From contig JAGXGC010000017.1 of NCBI GenBank assembly GCA_024636935.1, forward strand, positions 54,672 to 118,671: 64,000 nucleotides of DNA, in the 5' to 3' direction. This DNA comes from Sideroxydans sp. GTDB lineage: Bacteria > Pseudomonadota > Gammaproteobacteria > Burkholderiales > Gallionellaceae. The notes beneath the pieces were generated by a model that searched no databases, was not told the origin of the DNA, and saw only the letters and a program-made list of their open reading frames with translations. Shown in pieces: positions 1 through 9,070 of this stretch; the stretch's first letter is position 1; every line of letters starts with the position of its first letter. The position numbers and the translations under genes are program-made.

Positions 1-216
1 GGCAATCCTTATGTGCTGCTCAGCATTGGCGTACTGGTCGTCATTCAGGGCTTGTTCACCTATGTGCCGTTCATGCAGGATATGTTCGGCGTGGTCGCGC
101 TGGATGCTGCGTCTTGGGGATTGATCCTGATCTTCGGCGGGGTGCTGTTCATTGCCCTTGAGCTGGAGAAATGGTTCATTCGCAGCATGCGCACACACAA
201 GCTGGAGCGCAAATGA
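1..216 (+). CDS. Cation-transporting P-type ATPase, C-terminal end (partial)
   Basis: The open frame runs in from the left edge (first codons encode G-N-P-Y) to a TGA at 214-216, so only the last 71 residues are visible. They contain two hydrophobic helices (about residues 5-25 and 38-58), then ELEKWFIR and a basic tail. This matches the final transmembrane pair of the C-terminal domain of Ca/Na/Mg-type P-type ATPases, where NP...LL, FTYVPFMQ and VELEK-like motifs are typical. The catalytic domains lie outside the window, so the transported ion cannot be told. Its stop overlaps the start of the next gene (ATGA), suggesting co-translation with a phosphate-transport-like protein. Confidence 0.8.
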   Translation, partial: GNPYVLLSIGVLVVIQGLFTYVPFMQDMFGVVALDAASWGLILIFGGVLFIALELEKWFIRSMRTHKLERK

Positions 217-1832
217 ACGATTGGGCGACCTACGGGGGTTTACTAGGCGGTATCGGGCTATTCCTGCTCGGCATGAGCCTGATGACGGACGGACTCAAAC
301 TCGCCGCAGGCCCCGCACTTGGACGCATCCTCACTTATTCCACCAAGACGCGGATGCGCGGTCTGGCATCGGGTGCGCTGTTGACGGCATTGGTGCAATC
401 CTCCAGCGCAGTGACTGTCGCAGCCATCGGCTTCGTCAACGCCGGCCTGCTGACTCTGGGACAGTCCTTGTGGGTGTTGTTCGGCTCCAACGTCGGCACC
501 ACTATGACCGGCTGGCTGGTGGCACTGGTCGGTCTCAAGTTCAAAGTCGATCTGCTCGCACTGCCACTGATCGGCATCGGTATGGCGCTGCGCCTTTCCG
601 GTGAACACAGCAGGCGTGGTGCAGCAGGATTGGCGCTTGCCGGATTTGGCGTGTTGTTCCTAGGCATCGATATGCTCAAGGATTCCTTCTCGGGATTCAC
701 GAGCGGCTTCACACTGAACGAATTCGAGGGCATGACAGGCATCGCGCTGATGGTGCTGTCGGGCATCTTGATGACGGTGCTGATGCAGGCTTCCGCCGCT
801 GCGCTGGTATTGGCGTTCACCGCCGCCGAGAGTGGCATGCTGGGAATAGAAGCTGCCGCTGCCGTGGTGATTGGCGCCAATGTCGGCACCACCGTGACCG
901 CACTGATCGCAGCCATCGGCGCCACGCCGAATGCCAAACGCGCCGCCAGCGCGCATGTGATGTTCAACGTCTTGACGGGCATCGTCGCCTTGTTGCTGCT
1001 ACCTCTCTTGCTCATGCTCGTCGCCGAGTTGCGAGAACTATTGGAACTGGATCCGGCGCCCGCAGCCTTTCTGGCGATGTTCCATACCGTATTCAATCTG
1101 CTTGGCGTAGTGCTGATGTGGCCGCTGGTGAATAGGTTGACCCATTTTCTGGAACGTAGATTCCGCACAGCAGAAGAGGATGATGCGCGACCACAGCATC
1201 TGGACACCAATCTGCTGGGGGTGCCGACATTGGCACTGGACGCACTACATCAGGAGGTGCGCCGGATAGGTGTGCTGGCCATTCGTATGTTTAGAGATGC
1301 AGCAAGCAGTGAGTCGCAAGAAACATTGGCGCGCGAACATCGTGCCATCGTCGAGCTGAACCATGCCGTCGCTGATTTTGTCATGCAATTGAGTCGCACC
1401 GAAATGTCGACCGAAAACGCACAGCGCCTACCTGACATCCTACGTATCGCTCGCTATTACGAGACGCTGGCTGAACTGGCAGTAGAACTGGCGAAGACGC
1501 TGCGCGAGAACACCACTCCCGTCCCAGTCGAAGCCGGAAAATTCAACGCACAGGCTGAGGCATTTCTTGATTCTGTCGATCCGGACACCACCATTCAAGA
1601 CCGGCTTGCTATCAACCAAACTCTCGGTTCTCTGGAAGAACATTACCAGTCGCTTAAGTCGCATTTTCTAGCGGCAGGTGCGCGCGGCGAGCTGCCGGTG
1701 ATGGAGATGGAATCGCGCTTGCGCGCGGCCAGCATGATGCGGCGCGCAATCGAGCAAGCAGTCAAAGCGGCGATCATGCTCGATGGTGAAAAAGCTGCAG
1801 TACCGCATGAGGCCGAAAGTACCTCTGCATGA
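213..1832 (+). CDS. Na/Pi-cotransporter family protein with PhoU-like C-terminal domain
   Basis: A 539-residue inner-membrane protein. The start at ATG 213 is chosen because it overlaps the upstream stop (ATGA) and gives the usual N-terminus of the NptA/Na-Pi-cotransporter II family. Two inverted-type membrane repeats are visible. The first carries the family QSSSA motif (about residues 62-66) followed by GSNVGTT. The second carries GANVGTT, but its QSSS counterpart (about residue 192) is QASAA, so it has diverged. From about residue 345 the protein is soluble and helical with many charged residues, resembling PhoU, as in bacterial YjbB-type members. The family moves phosphate with sodium, or exports it; the direction here is not known. 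The stop overlaps the next gene by 4 bp. Confidence 0.9.
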   Translation: MNDWATYGGLLGGIGLFLLGMSLMTDGLKLAAGPALGRILTYSTKTRMRGLASGALLTALVQSSSAVTVAAIGFVNAGLLTLGQSLWVLFGSNVGTTMTGWLVALVGLKFKVDLLALPLIGIGMALRLSGEHSRRGAAGLALAGFGVLFLGIDMLKDSFSGFTSGFTLNEFEGMTGIALMVLSGILMTVLMQASAAALVLAFTAAESGMLGIEAAAAVVIGANVGTTVTALIAAIGATPNAKRAASAHVMFNVLTGIVALLLLPLLLMLVAELRELLELDPAPAAFLAMFHTVFNLLGVVLMWPLVNRLTHFLERRFRTAEEDDARPQHLDTNLLGVPTLALDALHQEVRRIGVLAIRMFRDAASSESQETLAREHRAIVELNHAVADFVMQLSRTEMSTENAQRLPDILRIARYYETLAELAVELAKTLRENTTPVPVEAGKFNAQAEAFLDSVDPDTTIQDRLAINQTLGSLEEHYQSLKSHFLAAGARGELPVMEMESRLRAASMMRRAIEQAVKAAIMLDGEKAAVPHEAESTSA

Positions 1833-2371
1833 AACAGCGATTAAAAAAGCTACTGCCGAATGCCGATTACGTGCGTGACAACCGCTGGTTGCGCTGGCTT
1901 GGACCGACGCTGTTTCGTCCGCAACTGTGGCACATCACCCGGCGCGGTGTGGCACTCGGTGTGGCACTCGGTATCTTTTTCGGCCTACTGATCCCAGTCG
2001 CTCAAATTCCGCTGTCTGCCGCCTCGGCAGTGATTTTGCGCGCCAACCTTCCGGCTGCCATCGCCAGCACGCTTATCACCAATCCCATCACCTTCGCGCC
2101 GATCTATTACGGCGCTTACCGCATCGGTACGGTATTGATCGGCAATGGTTCGCCTCCGCCTGATTTCGATGTCGCACCGGCGCAGGAGATGAATAGTGGG
2201 GAAGCTGGAGGCTGGATCTCGCGCATCATGGCGTTGGGCAAACCCTTGCTGCTAGGGTTGCTCATCGTGGCATGTTCGGCGAGCGTACTGTCTTACCTGC
2301 TGATCATGGGAGTGTGGCGCCTGAAGATAGTATCGGCCTGGCGCCGCCGGCAGCGACGACAGGCCGACTAA
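1829..2371 (+). CDS. DUF2062 domain membrane protein
   Basis: A 180-residue protein with a basic N-terminus, a helix around residues 43-65, the motif NPITFAPIYYGAYRIG (about 87-102) and a hydrophobic C-terminal helix ending in an arginine-rich tail. The NP-T-P-YY signature and the GVALGIFFGLLIP segment are characteristic of DUF2062, a small inner-membrane family without a settled function. The start ATG overlaps the stop of the cotransporter gene (ATGA), so the two are probably translationally coupled. The function is unknown; the family assignment is confident. Confidence 0.85.
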   Translation: MKQRLKKLLPNADYVRDNRWLRWLGPTLFRPQLWHITRRGVALGVALGIFFGLLIPVAQIPLSAASAVILRANLPAAIASTLITNPITFAPIYYGAYRIGTVLIGNGSPPPDFDVAPAQEMNSGEAGGWISRIMALGKPLLLGLLIVACSASVLSYLLIMGVWRLKIVSAWRRRQRRQAD

Positions 2372-2466
2372 CGAGCATAGCCATCTCCCGCACGCGGGTG
2401 AGGGAGGGAGGGGCTCCGAGTGCCAATTCCTGCAATCCTAGCTAGTGCTGTCGTGTAGCGAGGCAC

Positions 2467-2475
2467 TGCTATAAT
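2467..2475 (+). promoter_or_regulatory. Extended -10 promoter element for the PfkB kinase gene
   Basis: TGCTATAAT is a perfect TATAAT preceded by the TGn extension, 33 bp before the kinase ATG. No convincing -35 hexamer sits 17 bp upstream, which an extended -10 can compensate for. The 137-base gap it lies in otherwise shows only a weak GC-rich dyad near 2385-2400. Confidence 0.5.
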
Positions 2476-2508
2476 CCGCGCACCACTCAATAACTCTTGC
2501 GGAAAAAC

Positions 2509-3447
2509 ATGAAGACTCTGATCTGCGGTTCCATGGCTTTCGACACCATCATGGTGTTCAAAGACCACTTTAAAAAACACATCCTGCCCGAGCAGATCCA
2601 TATTCTGAACGTTGCCTTCCTGGTGCCCGAGATGCGCCGTGAATACGGTGGCTGTGCCGGCAACATCGCCTACAACCTGCAGATGCTCGGCGGACAGCCA
2701 ATGATCATGGCGACCGTGGGCGACGACTTTGGCCCCTACGCAACACGTCTGACGAATCTAGGCTTGCCACAAACGCACATCAAACATGTCGAGGGCAACT
2801 TCACCGGTCAGGCATTCATCACCACTGACCTGGACGACAACCAGATCACCGCCTTCCACCCGGGCGCGATGAGCATGTCGCACCTGAACCATGTAAAAGA
2901 TGCCAAGGAAATCACGCTGGCAATCGTTTCTCCGGACGGACGAGACGGCATGCTCGAGCATTCGCGCGAACTGAACGAGGCGGGTATCCCCTTTCTATTC
3001 GATCCGGGCCAAGGCATGCCCATGTTCTCAGGCGAAGAGTTGCTGGAAATGGTCGAACTTTCCAACTACGTCACGCTCAATGATTACGAAGCCAAGATGT
3101 TGCAGGAGAAAACTGGCAAGACACTGGCCGACATCTCCCAACGCGTCTCCGCGCTCATCGTCACACTAGGCGGGGACGGCTCTATGATCTATGCCGATGG
3201 CAAGCAGATCGCCATCCCCACGCCGAAGCCAAAAGCCATCGTCGATCCGACCGGTTGCGGTGATGCCTATCGCGCCGGCCTGATGTATGGCATCCAAGCA
3301 GGCTGGGATTGGGAGACCTCTGGCCGTCTGGCCTCGCTGATGGGCTCGATCAAGATCGCCAGCCGTGGTGGACAGAACCACAAGCACTCACGCACCGAGA
3401 TCATGGAGATGTTCGAGAAAAACTTCGGTTTCACTATCAAGCTTTAA
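2509..3447 (+). CDS. PfkB-family carbohydrate/adenosine-type kinase
   Basis: A 312-residue soluble ribokinase-fold enzyme. Its N-terminal GSMAFDTIM and substrate-site GGCAGNIAYNLQMLGG (about residues 45-60) are PfkB signature 1-like. The ATP/anion-hole signature DPTGCGDAYRAG has the catalytic Asp at about residue 252, and GGDGSMI precedes it. The family phosphorylates a sugar or nucleoside hydroxyl with ATP. The sequence style is close to the adenosine-kinase-like branch, but the substrate cannot be fixed. An in-frame TTG lies four codons upstream (2497); ATG 2509 is preferred because it gives the standard MKxLICGS start. The gene lies 3 bp before a fructosamine-kinase-like gene, perhaps a shared sugar-salvage or repair unit. 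Confidence 0.88.
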   Translation: MKTLICGSMAFDTIMVFKDHFKKHILPEQIHILNVAFLVPEMRREYGGCAGNIAYNLQMLGGQPMIMATVGDDFGPYATRLTNLGLPQTHIKHVEGNFTGQAFITTDLDDNQITAFHPGAMSMSHLNHVKDAKEITLAIVSPDGRDGMLEHSRELNEAGIPFLFDPGQGMPMFSGEELLEMVELSNYVTLNDYEAKMLQEKTGKTLADISQRVSALIVTLGGDGSMIYADGKQIAIPTPKPKAIVDPTGCGDAYRAGLMYGIQAGWDWETSGRLASLMGSIKIASRGGQNHKHSRTEIMEMFEKNFGFTIKL

Positions 3448-3450
3448 GGC

Positions 3451-4329
3451 ATGAAGATACCGGGCGCTGTTGCATCTGCTATCAGCGATGCGACACAGCG
3501 CCCGTTTCAATTACTGCGCGCCACACCTGTCGGTGGCGGCGATATCAACCAAGCTTGCCGTCTGGAAGGTTCTGATGGCTCGCTGTATTTCCTCAAGCTA
3601 AACGCTGCCCGTCACCATGCAATGTTCGCCGCTGAAGCGATCGGGCTGCAAGCCATTGCTGCAAGCGGCTCGATCCGCGTACCGCATGTCATTGCAAATG
3701 GTACGGCGGATGGGCTCTACTTTCTGGTGCTGGAACATCTGCAGCTAGGTGGGCAAAGCAATGCACAGCAACTCGGTGAACAACTTGCAGCGCTGCACCG
3801 CAATACTGCAGATCGATTCGGTTTCGCGCAGGACAACTTCATCGGCACCACAGCGCAACCCAACACTTGGTCCGAGGAATGGATCGCATTCTGGCGGGAC
3901 AAGCGTCTTGGCCATCAATTGCATTTGGCCGACCGGAACGGTCATAACGGTGGGTTACAGACGACCGGCAAGGAATTGATGGGGCAACTCGATGCCTTCT
4001 TTGAAGGATACAGTCCCGCGCCTTCACTGTTACACGGTGATCTGTGGAGCGGCAACCAAGACTATCTTGCTGATGGCACGCCAGCGATCTTCGACCCAGC
4101 TTCCTATTACGGCGACCGTGAGTGCGATCTGGCCATGACCGAGTTGTTCGGAGGCTTCCCCCGTGATTTCTATGCTGCTTATCAGACGGCCTACCCTCTG
4201 GATGCGGGATACACCAAGCGGCGAGATCTCTACAATCTCTATCACATCCTAAACCACGCCAATCTGTTCGGTGGCGGCTATATCGGGCAGGCAGAGCAAT
4301 TATGTAAGCGCTTGCTCGGGAATCTGTAG
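3451..4329 (+). CDS. Fructosamine/ketosamine-3-kinase family protein
   Basis: A 292-residue cytoplasmic kinase of the aminoglycoside-phosphotransferase-like fold. Visible motifs are GGGDINQACRL near the N-terminus, the ATP-binding lysine in LYFLKLN, the catalytic loop HGDLWSGN (His195, Asp197) and the metal-binding IFDPASYYGDRECDLAM. These are diagnostic of the fructosamine kinase family (E. coli YniA type), which phosphorylates Amadori products on proteins or free ketosamines so that they fall off. It follows the PfkB kinase by 3 bp and is probably in the same transcript. The family is certain; the physiological substrate is not. Confidence 0.92.
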   Translation: MKIPGAVASAISDATQRPFQLLRATPVGGGDINQACRLEGSDGSLYFLKLNAARHHAMFAAEAIGLQAIAASGSIRVPHVIANGTADGLYFLVLEHLQLGGQSNAQQLGEQLAALHRNTADRFGFAQDNFIGTTAQPNTWSEEWIAFWRDKRLGHQLHLADRNGHNGGLQTTGKELMGQLDAFFEGYSPAPSLLHGDLWSGNQDYLADGTPAIFDPASYYGDRECDLAMTELFGGFPRDFYAAYQTAYPLDAGYTKRRDLYNLYHILNHANLFGGGYIGQAEQLCKRLLGNL

Positions 4330-4448
4330 CTGCTTCACTTCCAAAATCTACCCGCAATTTTGTCAGCTTCGATTCAGGCAACTTATATTGCACGGTGCTA
4401 GAATCACTACGTCAGTTTTCGGCTCTTGCCGTTATCTGAATATCGAGA

Positions 4449-4464
4449 AGACAATATATTGTCT
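4449..4464. promoter_or_regulatory. Perfect 16-bp palindrome, candidate operator
   Basis: AGACAATATATTGTCT reads identically on both strands. It sits 22 bp before the ATG of the solute-binding protein gene, within a 157-base non-coding gap. A TATATT in its middle could be a -10 element, in which case a bound dimeric repressor would occlude the promoter. No second copy was noticed in the window. The sequence is certain; the role is inferred. Confidence 0.45.
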
Positions 4465-4486
4465 CAAGTCATTTGGAGGATTGAAT

Positions 4487-5288
4487 ATGCGCATCAGTTC
4501 GCTATTGGTATTCTGCACCCTGTCGCTTGTCCTCCCAGTTCAGTCTACTGCCGAACCGGTCGCCCCCAGCCATCTTGACCGCGTACTCGCCAACAAAGAG
4601 GTGCGCGTCTGCATCTGGCCCGACTACTACAGCATCACTTATCGCAATCCCAAGACACAACAACTCTCCGGCATCGATATCGACCTCGCCCAAGAGCTTG
4701 GCAAAGATCTTGGTGTCTCCGTCCGTTTTGTGGACAGCTCATTCGCCAAACTGATCGAAGATGTCACTCAGGATCGTTGCGATGTCGCCATGTTCGCCAT
4801 CGGCGTCACCCCCATCCGATCCAAAAGTCTGGCATTCACACATCCGCATCTCGCTAGCGACATCTATGCGATCACCAGCAAAGCGAATAGGCACATCAAG
4901 CGTTGGGATGACATCGATCGCAAAGGCAGTATCGTAGCCGTCGCCAAAGGCGACGCTGCATGAGCCGATCATGAAAGCGAAGCTCAAAGCAGCCCAGCTG
5001 ATGGTCTTGGACACTCCTTTCGCACGTGAGCAGGAGGTGGCTTCGGGGCGCGCCGATGTGTTCATGACTGACTTTCCCTACAGCCAGCGTTTCCTTGCCA
5101 ACAATGACTGGGCTAAACTTATTGCTCCGCCCCATACCTACCATATAACGCCATATGCCTACGCCATGCAGCCGGGTGATGACGCATGGCATGACAGGTT
5201 GGAGCGCTTTGTGCGCGACATCAAGCAAGATGGCCGGCTGATAAGCGCAGCCAAGCACAACAAGCTCGACACCATCGTTTCACCATGA
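4487..5288 (+). pseudogene. Periplasmic amino-acid-type solute-binding protein, frameshifted
   Basis: An SBP_bac_3-type receptor interrupted by a frameshift. The first frame (4487-4963) begins after a good GGAGG site with a signal peptide (cleavage likely after VQSTA) and carries the family motifs GIDIDLAQELGKDL and DVAMFAIGVTP, then stops at TGA 4961. The remaining lobe continues in another frame from about 4953 to 5288, with the FMTDFPYS and YAYAMQPGDD segments. Removing one G at 4952 would restore K-G-T-L-H-E-P-I and a single protein of about 266 residues. The rest of both halves looks well preserved, so this is a recent mutation, a sequencing error or, less likely, +1 frameshifting. Its end overlaps the next gene's start (ATGA), which implies the receptor feeds that c-di-GMP enzyme. 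Confidence 0.8.
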
Positions 5289-8200
5289 CCTCACGCGAGC
5301 AGCAGATACGACAAGGCTTCCTAGCCACCCTGCTGCTGTTCATCGTCTCCCTTGGCGCGCTTACTGCATTCACGATATGGCAACTCCGTTCTGAAGCCAT
5401 CGATAACGGTCTGCGCTTTTCAGCGATGCATACACGCGGATTCGAGGATTTCCTGACGCAGAACCTGCATGTCGCCGAGCTTATAGCGGCCAATGTCAAT
5501 GCACATGACGAACCGGGATCTCGGAAGCCCGTTGCAAACCCGCACTTCATTGAATTTCTGCATCGCGCGCCCTTCCTGCGCTCCATGTCCCTACTCGGTG
5601 AGGATGGTCGTATCTTTGCCAGCTCTAATCCTGCGAATATCGACATCAAAGTAGATGTACACCGATATCTGCCGCCTGTTTCTCCCCCCTCCGAGATTCT
5701 GAGAATCGGCGCCCCGTGGGAGGGCAGGGATTACGCTGACGGGAAGGAGACCTCCCATCTCGCGCCGGCCGATCTGGACAGCCATAGCTTCATCCCGGCA
5801 GCGCGCTCCATACTTATGAACGGCAAAAGTGTCACATTGTTGTTCGCCATCAACCCTGACTATTTCATCAACTATGTATTACAGAAGCTCTCACCCGAGC
5901 AAGGATCTGCCCAAGTCCTGCTGTATGACGGCACCCTCTTACTAGACACAAAACAAACCACGCATGCCGGCTCCCTTATCGGCCCACTGCTGCGTAGCTT
6001 TCACTTGCCAGAGAAGGAGTCTGGCGAATTCGAATCTTCTGACCGGAAGGGCACGGCTGAACTGACGTCCTTCCGTGCTTCCACTCTGTACCCCTTGGTC
6101 GTTGTCACATATCTGAATCGCGATATCGCCTTGACGCCATGGCGCACAAGTACAAGGACACTGCTCTTTGTGGTCGGGCTGGCGCTAGTCGTTATTTCAT
6201 TCCTTACGATCGCCTTTTACCGCCGCCAGATGCAGATAGCTTCACAGCGCAGCGAGATCGAACAGCAACAGCGACTGAACGCAAAAGTGTTCGAGTCCAG
6301 TACAGACGCTATCGCCATCACGGATGCCGCTTCCCGCATCCTTGCTGTCAATCCTGCTTTTTCGCAGATAACCGGATACACGCCTGAAGAAGTCCGAGGC
6401 AAGGATCCTGTCCTTCTCTTATCTGCCGAACTGGCAGATAAGGACTCCAACAATGGCATATGGGCGCTTCTACAGCAGAACGGTGTGTGGCAAGGCGAGC
6501 TTGTCAATCTGCACAAAGATGGGCACAGCTATGATCTTGAGCTCTCTGTTTCTGCATCCCGTGATAACAGTGGGATAGCCCAGAATTTCATTGTGATCGG
6601 CAACGATATTTCGAAGCGGAAGCGTGCCGAACAGGCGCTGAAGCTGGAGAATGAGAAAAACCTAGCGCTATTGCGCAATGCCAGTGACGGCATCCATATT
6701 CTAGATTCTGGAGGACACGTCATCGAGGCCAGCGACGCGTTCTGCAACATGTTGGGTTACTCTAGGGATGAGGTGATTGGCATGCATGTTTCGCAGTGGG
6801 AGGCGGGCATGGACAGTTCAAGTCAGCACTTAGCCCTACGGCACCTGTTCCAACATCCGGGGCGCTCCGAATTCGAATCCAAACATCGCCGCAAGAACGG
6901 CGAGGTCTTCGACGTAGAAGTCAGCGGATTCCCTTTAATGCTAGAAGGGAAGCCCGCACTGTTCAATTCGTCACGCGATATCACGGCGCGCAAAAAGGCT
7001 GAAGCAGAACTACATATCGCAGCCACCGCTTTTGAAACCCAGGATGGCATCCTAGTTGCGGATGCAGATTCCAACATCCTACGTGTGAACAAGGCATTCA
7101 CCGAGATCACTGGTTACGAATCGCATGAGGTGATCGGCCAGAACCCACGCATCTTGAAATCAGGACGTCATGATGCAGTGTTCTATGAATCGATGTGGCA
7201 CTCAATCAGCTCAACAGGGAGCTGGACCGGCGAGATCTGGAACCGACGCAAGAGCGGTGACATCTTTCCGGAACGAATCACCATAACGGTGCTTAAGAAG
7301 CCAAACGGCGACATTGCCAACTATGTCGCCTCCATCGCGGATATCTCAGTGCATAAGGCGGCCGAAGAAGAGATCCGAAGCCTAGCATTCTATGACCCAC
7401 TGACCGGGCTACCGAACCGACGTCTGATGCTGGATCGCCTGCAACAAGCCTTGGCTAGCTGCAACCGTAGCGAGAAGTTCGGTGCGATCCTTTTCCTTGA
7501 TCTGGACAATTTCAAGGCACTGAACGACACACTGGGACACGACAAAGGGGATTTGCTGCTGCAGCAAGTGGCACACAGACTCGAACTCTGTGTGCGCAAA
7601 GGCGACACGGTTGCCAGACTCGGCGGGGACGAATTCGTGGTGTTATTGGAAGATCTAAGTAAACACCCGCTGGAAGCTGCATCACAGACCGAAGCCGTGG
7701 GTGAAAAGATCTTGGAATTGTTGAACAAGCCATACCAGCTTGCTTCTCACGAATATCACAACACGCCCAGCATTGGCGCAACACTGTTCAGCCATCTGCA
7801 AAATGAGGTCGAAGAATTGCTCAAGCAAGCTGACATCACCATGTATCAGGCGAAAAAATCTGGGCGAAACCGCATGCAGTTCTTCGATCCTAAGATGCAA
7901 GACAGCCTGAACAGCAAAGCCGCAATGGAAGATGATCTTCGCAAGTCACTGGCTCAGGCCCACTTCACGCTTTACTATCAGGTGCAGGTCGATGAGAACC
8001 ATCGCGCTTTGGGTGCTGAAGCATTGATTCGATGGATACATCCCACGCGCGGTCTGGTTTCGCCCGACCAGTTCATTCCGCTTTCTGAAGAGACTGGCCT
8101 GATCCTGCCTATCGGTGAATGGGTGTTAAACAGTGCCTGTGCACAACTCAAAGAATGGGAAAGAGGTGCGTTGACCCGCGATCTCTTCATTTCCATCAAC

Positions 8201-8689
8201 GTCAGTGCCAAGCAATTCCACCAGCCTGATTTCGTCGCTCAAGTGCAGGAAGCAATACGCAATCATGCGGTCGACCCGACCAAGCTGAAGCTCGAACTGA
8301 CGGAGAGTATGTTGCTTGAGAATGTCGGGGAGACGATCGCAACGATGATTGCGCTGAAGCAGATCGGCGTGAAGATATCTCTTGATGATTTCGGGACCGG
8401 ATATTCTTCGCTGCAATATCTCAAGCGCCTCCCCCTTGACCAGTTCAAGATCGACAAATCATTTGTACGCGATCTCTCTGTTAGCAGCAGCGACAGGGCG
8501 ATCGCACAAAGTATCATCGCCATGGCACATAGCCTCGAGTTGGACGTCATCGCCGAGGGCGTTGAAACCGAAGCGCAATGTGATTTTCTGATGAAACACG
8601 GCTGCGCTCACTATCAAGGTTATCTCTTCGGAAAACCTGTCCCGATCGCCCAATTCGAATCTGCCCTACAACACTCTGCGGTAGGATGA
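5285..8689 (+). CDS. Membrane sensor with three PAS domains, GGDEF and EAL
   Basis: A 1134-residue inner-membrane c-di-GMP enzyme. Order: a transmembrane helix (about 13-34), a periplasmic Cache-like sensor (about 35-290), a second helix (about 291-312), then PAS domains near 331-445, 459-575 and 575-695, GGDEF at 700-865 and EAL at 880-1130. The cyclase site is intact (ARLGGDEF) with an inhibitory RxxD site (RKGD) five residues before it. The phosphodiesterase residues also look intact (EALIRW, INVSAKQF, ELTES, DDFGTGYSSL, KIDKSF, AEGVE). Both activities are therefore possible, and which dominates cannot be read. It overlaps the frameshifted solute-binding gene by 4 bp, suggesting the periplasmic receptor once, or still, supplies its ligand input. 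Confidence 0.93.
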   Translation: MTSREQQIRQGFLATLLLFIVSLGALTAFTIWQLRSEAIDNGLRFSAMHTRGFEDFLTQNLHVAELIAANVNAHDEPGSRKPVANPHFIEFLHRAPFLRSMSLLGEDGRIFASSNPANIDIKVDVHRYLPPVSPPSEILRIGAPWEGRDYADGKETSHLAPADLDSHSFIPAARSILMNGKSVTLLFAINPDYFINYVLQKLSPEQGSAQVLLYDGTLLLDTKQTTHAGSLIGPLLRSFHLPEKESGEFESSDRKGTAELTSFRASTLYPLVVVTYLNRDIALTPWRTSTRTLLFVVGLALVVISFLTIAFYRRQMQIASQRSEIEQQQRLNAKVFESSTDAIAITDAASRILAVNPAFSQITGYTPEEVRGKDPVLLLSAELADKDSNNGIWALLQQNGVWQGELVNLHKDGHSYDLELSVSASRDNSGIAQNFIVIGNDISKRKRAEQALKLENEKNLALLRNASDGIHILDSGGHVIEASDAFCNMLGYSRDEVIGMHVSQWEAGMDSSSQHLALRHLFQHPGRSEFESKHRRKNGEVFDVEVSGFPLMLEGKPALFNSSRDITARKKAEAELHIAATAFETQDGILVADADSNILRVNKAFTEITGYESHEVIGQNPRILKSGRHDAVFYESMWHSISSTGSWTGEIWNRRKSGDIFPERITITVLKKPNGDIANYVASIADISVHKAAEEEIRSLAFYDPLTGLPNRRLMLDRLQQALASCNRSEKFGAILFLDLDNFKALNDTLGHDKGDLLLQQVAHRLELCVRKGDTVARLGGDEFVVLLEDLSKHPLEAASQTEAVGEKILELLNKPYQLASHEYHNTPSIGATLFSHLQNEVEELLKQADITMYQAKKSGRNRMQFFDPKMQDSLNSKAAMEDDLRKSLAQAHFTLYYQVQVDENHRALGAEALIRWIHPTRGLVSPDQFIPLSEETGLILPIGEWVLNSACAQLKEWERGALTRDLFISINVSAKQFHQPDFVAQVQEAIRNHAVDPTKLKLELTESMLLENVGETIATMIALKQIGVKISLDDFGTGYSSLQYLKRLPLDQFKIDKSFVRDLSVSSSDRAIAQSIIAMAHSLELDVIAEGVETEAQCDFLMKHGCAHYQGYLFGKPVPIAQFESALQHSAVG

Positions 8690-8697
8690 TTTTTTAT

Positions 8698-8726
8698 TTG
8701 CATTTCTCAGCGATACAGTACATAGT
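8698..8726 (+). promoter_or_regulatory. Weak candidate promoter for csp-infA
   Basis: TTGCAT and CATAGT are separated by 17 bp (3/6 and 4/6 matches to consensus). Together they would give an untranslated leader of about 130 nt ahead of the cold-shock gene. Long leaders are typical of cold-shock mRNAs, but these hexamers are poor and the site is tentative. Nothing else was seen in the 174-base gap. Confidence 0.25.
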
Positions 8727-8863
8727 GCGCCCCGCGATTCAAGTCTGTCGTTGTTGTTTGGTTCTGTACCCGCTTTCCTGCGGTATTTCTCCCTTCATCT
8801 GTGTGCCGTCTTGAAGTTCGCTCCCAACAGGGCGTATGCCCTAAATTTATCAGGAGATTCAAC

Positions 8864-9067
8864 ATGGCAACAGGTACAGTTAAGTGGTTCAACGATTCCA
8901 AAGGCTTCGGCTTCATTACGCCTTCTAACGGCGGCGATGATCTGTTCGCACACTTTTCCGCAATTCAAAGCTCGGGTTTCAAGACTCTGACCGAAGGTCA
9001 GACCGTTGAATTCGACATCGTCGCCGGCCCTAAAGGTCAGCAGGCGTCTAACATCCGCGCTGCTTAA
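8864..9067 (+). CDS. Cold-shock protein (CspA family)
   Basis: A 67-residue single cold-shock domain. ATG 8864 is preceded by CAGGAGA and begins [18 protein letters not shown]. The RNA-binding motifs RNP1 (KGFGFIT) and RNP2 (DLFAHFSAI) are both present, and the length is standard. It binds single-stranded nucleic acid and acts as an RNA chaperone; whether it is cold-induced or constitutive cannot be read. It lies 3 bp upstream of an IF-1 gene, so the two would be co-expressed, a sensible pairing because both act on mRNA structure and translation initiation. Confidence 0.96.
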   Translation: MATGTVKWFNDSKGFGFITPSNGGDDLFAHFSAIQSSGFKTLTEGQTVEFDIVAGPKGQQASNIRAA

Positions 9068-9070
9068 TTT

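Noticed and set aside
335..1210. Long minus-strand open frame of 291 codons
   Set aside because: It lies entirely opposite the cotransporter gene; composition is low-complexity Ser/Ala/Pro with no motif. A shadow frame.
2385..2405. Hairpin terminator after the DUF2062 gene
   Set aside because: Only a 4-bp CCCG/CGGG stem with a broken extension and no T tract. Too weak to call.
3839..4393. Minus-strand open frame of 184 codons
   Set aside because: Antisense to the fructosamine kinase gene with arginine-rich, motif-free translation.
8690..8863. Structured cold-shock leader or riboswitch before csp
   Set aside because: No conserved cold-box or stable fold could be identified by eye, so only a weak promoter is listed.
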